DNA of 64,000 nucleotides from Siphonodentalium dalli. Lineage: Eukaryota > Mollusca > Scaphopoda > Gadilida > Siphonodentaliidae. Every line of letters begins with the position of its first letter. Position 1 is the first letter of the stretch. The notes beneath the pieces were generated by a model that worked only from the letters and a program-made list of their open reading frames with translations, had not been told where the DNA came from and did no database searches. Positions 30,199-42,456 of the stretch are shown in pieces. The DNA is taken from contig CP136064.1 in NCBI GenBank assembly GCA_032622095.1, positions 7,001,512 through 7,065,511 of the forward strand. Direction: 5' to 3'. The position numbers were made by a program, and so were the translations under genes.

Positions 30199-33100
30199 CC
30201 TTAACATACTGACTTGGAACGCTAGTGGTGCAATTAACAATACTACTTACCTTTCGAAGTTAATCAACACGAAGAAGTTCGACGTAATCGGTATATCAGA
30301 GCACTGGTTGGACATAGACAATATATACCACTTTGATTCCCTATGTGCTAATGACTATGTGCATGTATCTAAACCTGGCAGACTGATTGAAACAAAATCA
30401 GGAGGCTCCTTCACACGTGACGGAGTGGCACTGCTTCTACGCCGGAACCTTATAAAACATTGTACATACATCCAAATTGAGGAACAACGCTTCATAGCTG
30501 TCCGAATCCGTATGACATCAAGCATACAACTGACAATAATACAGGTGTACCTTCCAAGCACTAATCATGACGATTCTTATTTTAAAGATTGCCTCCACTC
30601 GCTCGAAAACTATACAAGAATGTACGCAGAGGACAGTTTCGTATTAATCATCGGCGATTTTAATGCACATATCGGTGACTCCAGACAGAAAAATCCTCCT
30701 TCGGGTCACGCGGTCCGATCTAAACTTTTTACTAAGCTTTTGGACAACATACAGGCATTTTCTACAACAACTTCGAATATGTGTTCTGGTGACAAGTTTT
30801 CCTTTTTCCCATTTCCTGGAGCCGGATCACCAACGCTGATAGATCATATCGTGATACCCACATCCATGGCAGACTTCGTTCTAAGATGTGAAATATTTGA
30901 TGATAAACCATCTAACACATCTTGTCACGTTCCTGTGGCATGTAATCTTACATTTCCAGAAATCCCTGCTCCTCCCACGACACACCACACTCAAACACGC
31001 TTTAATTGGAAGCGTTTAGATATCAACAAATTCCAACTGTTCTTGGACTCTAGGTGTACATTTCTGAGCTCCTGTGTCATTTCCAGTAAATTAGACCTAT
31101 CCAATATGTACCAAGACATAGTTGTCGCTTTGCTAAATGCTTCCGAGTTTGCGACCACACGGAGGCGACACGTTCATTATCTTAACCCGTACTGGAATGA
31201 TGAACTCGAACTGCTTCACAAATATTCTAATGCACGTCGACATATATGGATCCAGGATGGCAGGCCGCATTTAGTTGAGTCAGAGTCCTATGTCAACTAC
31301 AAAAATGCTAAACGTGACTTCCGTCGTGCATTCCGATCAGCAGCACGTCAGCATGAGCAGAAAATTTACGACGATCTGGAACACCATGCCAGCAACGACC
31401 ATTGTTCGTTTTGGAAGCTGCTGAATTCCGATAAACCGAAACGGACAATCGCATCAGAGATGGAATTCAAAGGTGTGATGACTCGCGACTCAACAAACAT
31501 ACTTACTGGCTGGAGGGACTACTTTGGACAGTTGTACAGCGAACCTACACACGAAGAGCCAGCTTTCGAACAATATGTCATATCTACTGTCAACTCGTTT
31601 ACCAATTCGGACAATGCAGATCTTTCATCGGTATATTTGTGCGCACAAATATCACCCAAGGACATCCGTTCTGTCGTGTGTGCGTTAAAAGTTAACAAGT
31701 CTGGAGGTGAAGATAATATCTCAAACGAACATCTCATCTACAGTCCAGACTCGGTCATACGTTTGTTGTGTGTTCTTTACAACGGCATCCTTAAATTTGA
31801 ACACGTACCACGAGAAATGAAAACGGGACTTATTGTCCCTTTGTATAAGGGGTCACCAAAAGAACCACACCTGCCTGACAGCTATCGTGCGATAACGCTC
31901 TTACCAGTTATCTACAAAGTTTTTGAAGCAGTCATTATGAACCGCGTGTGGAAAAGTCCTCTATGTGTCAATTTCCCAAGTGAGCAACAGAGCGGCTTCC
32001 AGAAGAATATCAGCTGCACGATGTCATATTTCGTATTACAGGAAGCCGTGGCATATGCTTCTGACAAGGGTTCTCGCGCGTTTGTGTGTTTCCTGGACTC
32101 GGCGAAGGCTTTCGATCGCGTCTGGCACACAGGCCTAATGTTGAAATTATATCAATTTGGAATTCGAGGTAAACCTCTTAGTTTAATCAGCAACATGCAT
32201 AAGGATTGCTGCATCAAAATACTGTACAATGGCGGTGTGTCGGATCCATTCCCTATCTCACAAGGAACGCGCCAAGGAGCTGTCAGTTCACCGTTCTTTT
32301 ACTTGGTGTATGTGAATGACTTGCTCCTAAAACTAACTGCGGCACAACAGGGGATGGCAATTCACAACATCGTATGCTCTGCCCCAACTACAGCAGACGA
32401 TATCGCAATTGTATCGCTCTCCAAAACTGGTCTCGATGAAATGCTATCTATCTGTCACGATTACAGTGTGACTTGGAGGTTCAACTTTTCGCGTACGAAA
32501 AGTAAGGTTGTTGTTTTTAATGAAAGTGTCCGGCAAAATAAACAGAACAGAACATGGCTGCTCGGAGGCCATAATCTCAGTGAAGTTACAGAATGTTCTC
32601 ATCTCGGAATTACCCAAGGGAAATTCAACAATTCAGCCAATCGTTCGGAACAGATATCTCATAAAATGAGAAATACATACTTCGCTCTAGCAGGGAAGCC
32701 AATGACGAGATCTTGTTCTCCATCCGTAATGGCCAAGTTACTGAAATGTATCGTTCTCCCCAAAGCTCTATATGGGAGCGAATTACTTCCATTAAACAAC
32801 AAATCTACTCTGCTAACAATCGAACGGTCATTCCGTGTATGTGTGAAACATATGCAATCTCTTCCAACCAGGACACCAACGACTGTGGCGCTTAGTCTCC
32901 TGGGATTGCTTCCAGTCGAGATGGAAATTCATCTGCGGAAACTGTACTTCCTTGAAAAACTCATACACATACCGGTGGGCCACCAGACTCCGTTGAGGAT
33001 ATTTCATTTCAAGGCACACCGATATCGGCTATTTGGTCGCTCCATGTTAGGATTTGTTAAAGACATTTTCACCTTATTAGAGGAATATCATCTTTTAACA

Positions 33101-33691
33101 TTCCTCACTGTCTTCATGGACACAGGATTATTCCCATCGAAAAACGAATGGAAGAGACTGGTTCGCGAGACAGTCGAAACAAACTATTACTCTTCGTGGT
33201 ATCGTTCGACTGCGCTCAATGCCGAGCTCTCACTATTCATGTGCTGCCGTTCCCATCCCAATCAAACATGGAAAATTTGGAATCTGTGCAAATCCCACCG
33301 ATCATTCTCGAAGCCACTGAGACACTTAGCAACGCTGCTCAACAAATCAACCTACGAAAATAATCTGACGTGCAGTTTGTGCGACACGGATTACAACCAC
33401 GAGTTATACCATGTGTTTTGGTCTTGCAGGTCGGCCACAGTGATACATTTAGTTGATCAGCACTGGGAAATGATACTAAATAAACACGGGATCGATGTGT
33501 ATCTGTTCCTCGCATCTCTCGCACCAACATATCTTATGTCAGTTTTCCTCGGAGGTCACATGCCGTCGCTCTCAGAACATATCTACGATGTTTTAGACTT
33601 GGTGATCATAGACACAAGTGTATTCTTGCTATATATATGTAATATGATCACAAACACCAATTCGGACCATGTTTTCCAGCGCTGTTCATAA
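30188..33691 (+). CDS. LINE ORF2: AP-like endonuclease and reverse transcriptase (1167 aa)
   Basis: I start it at the ATG pair 30188/30191, which overlaps the ORF1 stop; the frame is also open back to an ATG at 30113. Residues 5-250 form an exonuclease-endonuclease-phosphatase domain with Asn11, Glu38, IGDFNAH (155-161), IDH (218-220) and His247 in the usual positions. It nicks target DNA. The RT spans about 495-800: motif A FLDSAKAFD (635-643), motif B GTRQGAVSSP (693-702), motif C TADD (735-738), where Thr replaces the usual Tyr or Phe. After the thumb come YGSELLP, LLGLLPVEMEIHLRKL and a zinc-knuckle-like C-x2-C...H-x4-C (1062-1080). There is no RNase H. The order fits APE-type LINEs of the Jockey/I group; the clade is not resolved. 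Confidence 0.92.
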   Translation: MMSDLNILTWNASGAINNTTYLSKLINTKKFDVIGISEHWLDIDNIYHFDSLCANDYVHVSKPGRLIETKSGGSFTRDGVALLLRRNLIKHCTYIQIEEQRFIAVRIRMTSSIQLTIIQVYLPSTNHDDSYFKDCLHSLENYTRMYAEDSFVLIIGDFNAHIGDSRQKNPPSGHAVRSKLFTKLLDNIQAFSTTTSNMCSGDKFSFFPFPGAGSPTLIDHIVIPTSMADFVLRCEIFDDKPSNTSCHVPVACNLTFPEIPAPPTTHHTQTRFNWKRLDINKFQLFLDSRCTFLSSCVISSKLDLSNMYQDIVVALLNASEFATTRRRHVHYLNPYWNDELELLHKYSNARRHIWIQDGRPHLVESESYVNYKNAKRDFRRAFRSAARQHEQKIYDDLEHHASNDHCSFWKLLNSDKPKRTIASEMEFKGVMTRDSTNILTGWRDYFGQLYSEPTHEEPAFEQYVISTVNSFTNSDNADLSSVYLCAQISPKDIRSVVCALKVNKSGGEDNISNEHLIYSPDSVIRLLCVLYNGILKFEHVPREMKTGLIVPLYKGSPKEPHLPDSYRAITLLPVIYKVFEAVIMNRVWKSPLCVNFPSEQQSGFQKNISCTMSYFVLQEAVAYASDKGSRAFVCFLDSAKAFDRVWHTGLMLKLYQFGIRGKPLSLISNMHKDCCIKILYNGGVSDPFPISQGTRQGAVSSPFFYLVYVNDLLLKLTAAQQGMAIHNIVCSAPTTADDIAIVSLSKTGLDEMLSICHDYSVTWRFNFSRTKSKVVVFNESVRQNKQNRTWLLGGHNLSEVTECSHLGITQGKFNNSANRSEQISHKMRNTYFALAGKPMTRSCSPSVMAKLLKCIVLPKALYGSELLPLNNKSTLLTIERSFRVCVKHMQSLPTRTPTTVALSLLGLLPVEMEIHLRKLYFLEKLIHIPVGHQTPLRIFHFKAHRYRLFGRSMLGFVKDIFTLLEEYHLLTFLTVFMDTGLFPSKNEWKRLVRETVETNYYSSWYRSTALNAELSLFMCCRSHPNQTWKIWNLCKSHRSFSKPLRHLATLLNKSTYENNLTCSLCDTDYNHELYHVFWSCRSATVIHLVDQHWEMILNKHGIDVYLFLASLAPTYLMSVFLGGHMPSLSEHIYDVLDLVIIDTSVFLLYICNMITNTNSDHVFQRCS

Positions 33692-33868
33692 ATACACGAA
33701 CATGTATTCTTGTGTGTGTCAGATTGCTATATAAATGATTCTGATAATGCATGGACTATCACAGAAATCGTGTTACCAATCTAGTTAAACTGTATATTTA
33801 TATATGTATTATAACTCATGTAAATATCTACTCTCCCACGAGGAGGCAATAAATATATATAAGAGTCA
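33692..33868 (+). promoter_or_regulatory. LINE 3' UTR with polyadenylation signal
   Basis: AATAAA at 33848-33853 within GGAGGCAATAAATATATAT. The second LINE fragment ends with a similar GGAGGAATAAAACTATATAT near 37503. The shared end is a likely RT recognition region. Confidence 0.6.
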
Positions 33869-35879
33869 ACACCTATGCCAAGAAGTCGTCAACGAAACCA
33901 GCCATTAACACATAACACATTAAGTAGTTGTCCGGTGAACGGCCGTCTGACAGACTACAGGTCGTACGTGACGGCGACTGTCATTCGATAATAATGACAG
34001 ACATTATGCCGCTTAATCAACGGCGTGTCAAGTTCGGAATATAAGCTAGGAGGGCCAGGGATTCAGAAAAAGGAGGCATCAGTTGCAACTAAATCTCTTC
34101 TTCGTCTAAGTCGTGGTACGATCTCGCTCTGCCAATGTACTAGGAGGGTATCACCCCCCCCCCTCCCCCCTTTCGGTACGCGGGATTCAGGGTGTCTTGA
34201 AGCCGTACGCGGGATTCATACCCCCGAATTAACTGGTATTCGGGTTCAAGCAAAAGATCTTGGACGCAGGTTTTGATAATAATAATAATATTTTTTGGTA
34301 GTTATCTGTATGAATGAGTGGGTAGAATAGCTTCTTGGGCATATTCGACCACAACGCCATCATAACGTATCATTAATCGTATCATAACGGCCTTATAACG
34401 CCCATAACGTGACCGGCGTCTCTTCGGTCGTTAACCGGAAAGTGTCTGGAAACTATATTTGATTTGTGTTCCAATTCCAAACATTTAATTAACCGGTATA
34501 TTAAAACAGTCAATTTGTATGTCATTTATCGCATATTATTTCTTAACATGTATTCAGGATTCACCCCCCCCCCCAAATTAACTGGTATTCAGGATTCAGG
34601 GTGAGGGGCTGATACCATCTACTAGAGAAGTAGACATGAACCATACGAATTTCGGAACGCTTCGTCGTTTAAGTCGTGATATGATCTCGCTCTATCAGTG
34701 GACAAGTGAAGATACAGACGAAATTCCGCTTCACTCTCGGTCAAGTAAAGAACTAGAAAACTACGATGGCGGACGCCCCGTATGTTATACGCACCTACAT
34801 GCATGCTAGACGCTGATGTAATCCAAGTATGGAAACGGAACGGAACAACGACACGATGACACAGACGAGACCAGCCATGGACGAGAACCGGAAACTATAA
34901 TCACTATATTATTAACTTTGATAGCGCCTTGAAGTCTCTTGGCGATATCCACCCCCATCTTAATACAATGTGGTGTTAGTGATCGTTATCTCTCCGTAGA
35001 CGCAGACACTATGATAAGCAAACAGGATTCTACAGACACAAAAGGATATGTAACAGGTCTTTGATCCGAGAGTAAATATAGACGGATATGCCGGTAACAC
35101 ATGGATGATCGACGTGCCCGGAAATTCTCACAGCACGTGTCAGTCGGATATAAATTAAAGTCGTCTGCGAAACGGTCGTTAGTAGGCTCCACGAAGCGCG
35201 CTCCAATCAACTCCCAATGTGAGATGGACGCCAAACGAACACACCAATGCACCGCTCACTAATACCTCTCAATGGGCTGGTTATTGGAGTGCACGCCACG
35301 ACATGCCGAGCGTGCGACAAGTTTAATTGAGATGACATCTCGGACGATTATCATTAATATGACAGAGACATTCGGAGCAATGTCAAAAACGCCTGGTTAT
35401 TCCGGTTGATGAGTCGAGAGCTAGTCTAATGACCACTCGACTGGTGCTCAACGACGCGAATTCAGAGCGACATGTGAGTTGTATAGCCGACCAATTGGAA
35501 TTCACGACGGACAGTTCAGTCCCCTGGAAATGACAGGGTGTAATAATGAGCCGTCATAGCATTTGACTGTCAGACGGCGTTTCTGTCCCGGGACACATGT
35601 ACTGCTAATTCTTACATGCTTTTCGTAGTCGTTGTCATGTTTAAAGACATATTATGGACTTGTTCGGGCACGTTAGACCGTTAAGTTTGTATTCAGGCAC
35701 TATGCCAACTGGAGGAATGTAACATGCTACTACATCGTCACGCCTGTAATTTCAAACGTTTCAATATTTTGACAAAAAATAGGTGAAACACCCTAATCCC
35801 ATGTCGTAACATCCCTGAATACCGAGTGAAAGACAATGCGTCTCAGTCGACCAGAAATATGAATAGAAGACAAATATGC
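33869..35879. other. No gene; diverged local duplications and a dispersed-repeat fragment
   Basis: About 34094-34142 and 34660-34708 share CTTCGTC(T/G)(A/T)TAAGTCGTG then ATCTCGCTCT. C-runs lie at 34150-34170 and 34564-34574, next to repeated AATTAACTGGTATTC. About 35640-35735 matches the inverted orientation of the 15.3 kb dispersed repeat (TTTAAAGACATATTATG, ACTTGTTCGGGCACGTTA). No ORF is supported. Confidence 0.55.
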
Positions 35880-36845
35880 ACGAATTAATGATTGTATACG
35901 CATGATATGTATGAATTAATGATTGTATACGCATGATATGTATGAATTAATGAGTGTATACGCATGATATGTATGAATTAATGATTGTATACGCATGATA
36001 TGTATGAATTAATGATTGTATACGCATGATATGTATGAATTAATGATTGTATACGCATGATATGTATGAATTAATGATTCTATACGCATGATATGTATGA
36101 ATTAATGATTGTATGCGAATGATATGTATGAATTAATGATTGTATACGCATGATATGTATGAATTAATGATTGTATGCGCATGATATGTATGAATTAATG
36201 ATTGTATACGCATGATATGTATGAATTAATGATTGTATGCGCATGATATGTATGAATTAATGATTGTATACGCATGATATGTATGAATTAATGATTGTAT
36301 ACGCATGATATGTATGAATTAATGATTGTATATACGCATGATATGTATGAATTAATGATTGTATATACGCATGATATGTATGAATTAATGATTGTATACG
36401 CATGATATGTATGAATTAATGATTGTATACGCATGATATGTATGAATTAATGATTGTATACGCATGATATGTATGAATTAATGATTGTATACGCATGATA
36501 TGTATGAATTAATGATTGTATATACGCATGATATGTATGAATTAATGATTGTATATACGCATGATATGTATGAATTAATGATTGTATACGCATGATATGT
36601 ATGAATTAATGATTGTATACGCATGATATGTATGAATTAATGATTGTATATACGCATGATATGTATGAATTAATGATTGTATACGCATGATATGTATGAA
36701 TTAATGATTGTATACGCATGATATGTATGAATTAATGATTGTATACGCATGATATGTATGAATTAATGATTGTATACGCATGATATGTATGAATTAATGA
36801 TTGTATACGCATGATATGTATGAATTAATGATTGTATACGCATGA
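35880..36845. repeat. Satellite-like array, 31 bp unit, ~31 copies
   Basis: The unit is ATGATTGTATACGCATGATA then TGTATGAATTA. Several copies carry an extra TA (TATATACGC, 33 bp) or a GTATGCG substitution, clustered in places. The right edge runs directly into LINE sequence at 36845. Confidence 0.95.
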
Positions 36846-37520
36846 TTTTGACATTCTCGTAACATTTGATAACTCAGGCATATGTTCGTCTCTGGCAACG
36901 TGGAAGCGATTGATTAAAGAAAGACTTGTTACATATTACTCACGTGAGATATATTATAATCCACATTTATCGGATATGCACTTTTTCTACGAAGTTAAAC
37001 CAGACCCATTTAGCACTGGAGAATATGGTGTTTATGGCGAGAAGAGCAGCCCTTCTCTGCTTTAAGTATTCAGATGGCTAACAATCGGAACAACATATGA
37101 CAACGATTCACTGTGTCACCTTTGCCAACGAGCGTTTCCAGCCAGTTGTTTCATATGTACACTGACCGTTCTTCCGAGTTCGAACTGACAACGCGAAACT
37201 CCTTCTGGTATTTTATTATTGACAAGTATACATTTGAAGTTTACAATATGTTAGATTCAATGACCGACAGAACGTTTCTAGCATACTGTTTCGGTGGATG
37301 CATACGCTCGGAAATACACCTCATGTGTGACTAGGAACAACTGTTTAGACATTGTGTCTGCTTTATTTGCTTGTTGTGTAGATGAATTTCGCATATACAC
37401 TAATTTCCTAATCGACAACGAATTGCCATTATTTATATTTTATAATGTGATATCATGTCATGTATATAATTGTGTATGATTGTAACATATTATCTTCTGA
37501 TATGGAGGAATAAAACTATA
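36845..37520 (+). pseudogene. 3' end of a second LINE, 5'-truncated and frameshifted
   Basis: The first ~70 codons contain TWKRLIKERLVTYY, which aligns with EWKRLVRETVETNYY near residue 987 of the intact LINE ORF2. After frame changes, DSLCHLC marks the start of the zinc-knuckle region. The stretch ends with GGAGGAATAAAACTATATAT, like the intact element's tail. It is therefore a related but different LINE family. Catalytic domains are absent. Confidence 0.75.
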
Positions 37521-38192
37521 TATCTCTCTCAGATACATGCGCATGGTAGTTGAAGTATATACATATTTGATACGAATCTAACATAGTCGAGGGACGGGAA
37601 AATTAATCGAACGAAGATTATTGATCACGAGAGGGGAAAACAGAAAATGAATATGTGTCCCGGGAGAGTTTCTTGGACAGCAATCCCAATTATTACAAAC
37701 AGTAGCGATGGAGTGACCACGGACCCGGGCGAGCCTGGAGAGTCGGACGCCGATTTATCATGCCGTAAACACTCGGATCCATCAAGGGGGTGTCCACCGC
37801 ACTAATTTGATTGCAGAATTAGCGACACCTTTACTGCCGAAGTACCCACTTAGACGAACTACTTACGAGAGGCGTTTCGCCAAATCGATTTCCAGCGAGC
37901 AGACGATAAGCTCAGTCATTGACCAAAATGACCCATCATCTTATATTTAATCACCCCTCGAGTTCATTAATTGTGCCTAAGGCGTTGTTTCCCATCATAA
38001 CTCATCAGTGGAGTTGGTACTACACGTAATGAGTGTCTCAATCCCCATACAATTACTGATAACATTGGGTACGTGAACGAGTGCCTCAATCCCCATGCAA
38101 TTACTGATAACATTGGGTACGTGTACAGTATCGAGTTTTTAATTTGATTGGTGATTTTCTGGGAGTATACGATTGGACAGGCAACTATATAG
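37521..38192. other. No gene; one two-copy tandem repeat
   Basis: A ~62 bp unit containing CTCAATCCCCAT(A/G)CAATTAC then TGATAACATTGGGTACGTG occurs twice at about 38031-38122. Nothing else recognised. Confidence 0.55.
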
Positions 38193-41100
38193 CAATGCAT
38201 GGTGCATGCCAATAGTCTACCTATACATGGTGCATGCCAATAGTCTACCGATACATGGTGCATGCCAATAGTCTACCGATACATGGTGCATGCCAATAGT
38301 CTACCGATACATGGTGCATGCCAACAGTCTACCGATACATGGTGCATGCCAATAGTCTACCGATACATGGTGCATGCCAATAGTCTACCGATACATGGTG
38401 CATGCCAATTGTCTACCGATACATGGTGCATGCCAATAGTCTACCGATACATGGTGTATGCCAATAGTCTACCGATACATGGTGTATGCCAATAGTCTAC
38501 CGATACATGGTGTATGCCAATAGTCTACCGATACATGGTGCATGCCAATAGTCTACCGATACATGGTGCATGCCAATAGTCTACCGATACATGGTGCATG
38601 CCAATAGTCTACCGATACATGGTGTATGTCAATAGTCTACCGATACATGGTGCATGCCAATAGTCTACCTATACATGGTGCATGCCAATAGTCTACCGAT
38701 ACACGGTGCATGCCAATAGTCTACCGATACATGGTGCATGCCAATAGTCTACCGATACATGGTGCATGCCAATAGTCTACCGATACATGGTGCATGCCAA
38801 TAGTCTATCGATACATGGTGCATGCCAATAGTCTACCGATACATGGTGCATGCCAATAGTCTACCGATACATGGTGCATGCCAATAGTCTACCTATACAT
38901 GGTGCATGCCAATAGTCTACCGATACATGGTGCATGCCAATAGTCTACCGATACATGGTGTATGCCAATAGTCTACCGATACATGGTGTATGCCAATAGT
39001 CTACCGATACATGGTGTATGCCAATAGTCTACCGATACATGGTGCATGCCAATAGTCTACCGATACATGGTGCATGCCAATAGTCTACCGATACATGGTG
39101 CATGCCAATAGTCTACCGATACATGGTGTATGTCAATAGTCTACCGATACATGGTGCATGCCAATAGTCTACCGATACATGGTGCATGCCAATAGTCTAC
39201 CGATACATGGTGCATGCCAATAGTCTACCGATACATGGTGCATGCTAATAGTCTAACGATACATGGTGTATGCCAATAGTCTACCGATACATGGTGCATG
39301 CTAATAGTCTACCGATACATGGTGTATGTCAATAGTCTACCGATACATGTTACATGCCAATAGTCTACCTATACATGGTGTATGCCAATAGTCTACCGAT
39401 ACATGGTGCATGCCAATAGTCTACCGATACATGGTGCATGCTAATAGTCTACCGATACATGGTGTATGCCAATAGTCTACCGATACATGGTGCATGCCAA
39501 TAGTCTACCGATACATGGTGCATGCCAATAGTCTACCGATACATGGTGCATGCCAATAGTCTACCGATACATGGTGCATGTCAATAGTCTACCGATACAT
39601 GGTGCATGCCAATAGTCTACCGATACATGGTGCATGTCAATAGTCTACCGATACATGGTGCATGCCAATAGTCTACCGATACATGGTGCATGCCAATAGT
39701 CTACCGATACATGGTGCATGTCAATAGTCTACCGATACATGGTGCATGCCAATAGTCTACCGATACATGGTGCATGCCAATAGTCTACCGATACATGGTG
39801 CATGCCAATAGTCTACCGATACATGGTGCATGCCAATAGTATACCGATACATGGTGTATGCCAATAGTCTACCGATACATGGTGCATGCCAATAGTCTAC
39901 CGATACATGGTGCATGCCAATAGTCTACCGATACATGGTGCATGCCAATAGTCTACCGATACATGGTGTATGCCAATAGTCTACCGATACATGGTGCATG
40001 CCAATAGTCTACCGATACATGGTGCATGCCAATAGTCTACCGATACATGGTGCATGCCAATAGTATACCGATACATGGTGTATGCCAATAGTCTACCGAT
40101 ACATGGTGCATGCCAATAGTATACCGATACATGGTGTATGCCAATAGTCTACCGATACATGGTGCATGCCAATAGTCTACCGATACATGGTGCATGCCAA
40201 TAGTCTACCGATACATGGTGCATGCCAATAGTATACCGATACATGGTGTATGCCAATAGTCTACCGATACATGGTGCATGCCAATAGTCTACCGATACAT
40301 GGTGCATACCAATAGTCTACCGATACATGGTGCATGCCAATAGTCTACCGATACATGGTGTATGCCAATAGTCTACCGATACATGGTGCATGCCAATAGT
40401 CTACCGATACATGTTACATGCCAATAGTCTACCGATACATGGTGCATGCCAATAGTCTACCGATACATGGTGCATGCCAATAGTATACCGATACATGGTG
40501 CATGCCAATAGTCTACCGATACATGGTGTATGCCAATAGTCAACCGATACATGGTGCATGCCAATAGTCTACCGATACATGGTGCATGCCAATAGTCTAC
40601 CGATACATGGTGCATGCCAATAGTCTACCGATACATGGTGTATGCCAATAGTCTACCGATACATGGTGCATGCCAATAGTCTACCGATACATGTTACATG
40701 CCAATAGTCTACCGATACATGGTGCATGCCAATAGTATACCGATACATGTTACATGCCAATAGTCTACCGATACATGGTGTATGCCAATAGTCTACCGAT
40801 ACATGGTGCATGCCAATAGTCTACCGATACATGGTGCATGCCAATAGTATACCGATACATGTTACATGCCAATAGTCTACCGATACATGGTGTATGCCAA
40901 TAGTCTACCGATACATGGTGCATGCCAATAGTCTACCGATACATGGTGCATGCCAATAGTCTACCGATACATGTTACATGCCAATAGTCTACCGATACAT
41001 GGTGCATGCCAATAGTATACCGATACATGTTACATGCCAATAGTCTACCGATACATGGTGCATGCCAATAGTCTACCGATACATGTTACATGCCAATAGT

Positions 41101-42456
41101 CTACCGATACATGGTGTATGCCAATAGTCTACCGATACATGGTGTATGCCAATAGTCTACCGATACATGTTACATGCCAATAGTCTACCGATACATGGTG
41201 TATGCCAATAGTCTACCTATACATGGTGCATGCCAATAGTCTACCGATACATGGTGTATGCCAATAGTCTACCGATACATGTTACATGCCAATAGTCTAC
41301 CGATACATGGTGTATGCCAATAGTCTACCTATACATGGTGCATGCCAATAGTCTACCGATACATGGTGCATGCCAATAGTCTACCTATACATGGTGCATG
41401 CCAATAGTCTACCGATACATGGTGTATGCCAATAGTCTACCGATACATGGTGTATGTCAATAGTCTACCGATACATGGTGCATGCCAATAGTCTACCGAT
41501 ACATGGTGCATACCAATAGTCTACCGATACATGGTGTATGCCAATAGTCTACCGATACATGGTGCATGCCAATAGTCTACCGATACATGGTGCATGCCAG
41601 TAGTCTACCGATACATGGTGTATGCCAATAGTCTACCGATACATGGTGCATGCCAATAGTCTACCGATACATGGTGTATGCCAATAGTCTACCGATACAT
41701 GGTGTATGCCAATAGTCTACCGATACATGGTGCATGCCAATAGTCTACCGATACATGGTGTATGTCAATAGTATACCGATACATGGTGCATGCCAATAGT
41801 CTACCGATACATGGTGCATGCCAATAGTCTACCTATACATGGTGTATGTCAATAGTCTACCGATACATGGTGTATGCCAATAGTCTACCGATACATGGTG
41901 CATGCCAATAGTCTACCTATACATGGTGTATGTCAATAGTCTACCGATACATGGTGTATGCCAATAGTCTACCGATACATGGTGCATGCCAGTAGTCTAC
42001 CGATACATGGTGTATGTCAATAGTCTACCGATACATGGTGCATGCCAATAGTCTACCGATACATGGTGTATGCCAATAGTCTACCGATACATGGTGCATG
42101 CCAGTAGTCTACCGATACATGGTGTATGCCAATAGTCTACCGATACATGGTGTATGCCAATAGTCTACCGATACATGGTGTATGCCAATAGTCTACCGAT
42201 ACATGGTGCATGCCAATAGTCTACCGATACATGGTGTATGCCAATAGTCTACCGATACATGGTGCATGCCAATAGTCTACCGATACATGGTGCATGCCAA
42301 TAGTCTACCGATACATGGTGCATGCCAATAGTCTACCGATACATGGTGCATGCCAATAGTCTACCGAGACATGGTGCATGCTAATAGTCTACCGATACAT
42401 GATGCATGCCAATAGTCTACCGAGACAAGGTGCATGCCAATAGTCTACCGATACAT
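38193..42456. repeat. Satellite array, 28 bp unit, ~152 copies
   Basis: The unit is GTCTACCGATACATGGTGCA then TGCCAATA. The main variants are GTGTATGCC, GTTACATGCC, GTATACC, CTACCTATAC and TGTCAATA. Phase is kept at 28 bp almost throughout, so copies differ by substitution rather than indels. Variant classes are clustered: GTTACATGCC occurs mainly from 40.4 to 41.3 kb, GTATACC from 39.8 to 41.0 kb. The extreme right copies are degenerate (GAGACATGG, ACAAGG). It is the largest single feature of the window. Confidence 0.97.

Larger units (their letters stand above)
29230..33868 (+). mobile_element. Near-complete two-ORF LINE (non-LTR retrotransposon)
   Basis: It contains intact ORF1 and ORF2 and a 3' UTR of about 180 bp. 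That UTR ends near AATAAA (33848-33853) with an AT-rich tail. The 5' limit is uncertain and is placed after the palindrome pair. No target-site duplication could be fixed by eye. The absence of disabling mutations over about 4.3 kb of coding sequence implies a young, possibly active insertion. Confidence 0.85.

Noticed and set aside
38193-42456. CRISPR-like array
   Set aside because: The repeat is uninterrupted 28 bp tandem units with no unique spacers, and the window is eukaryotic.
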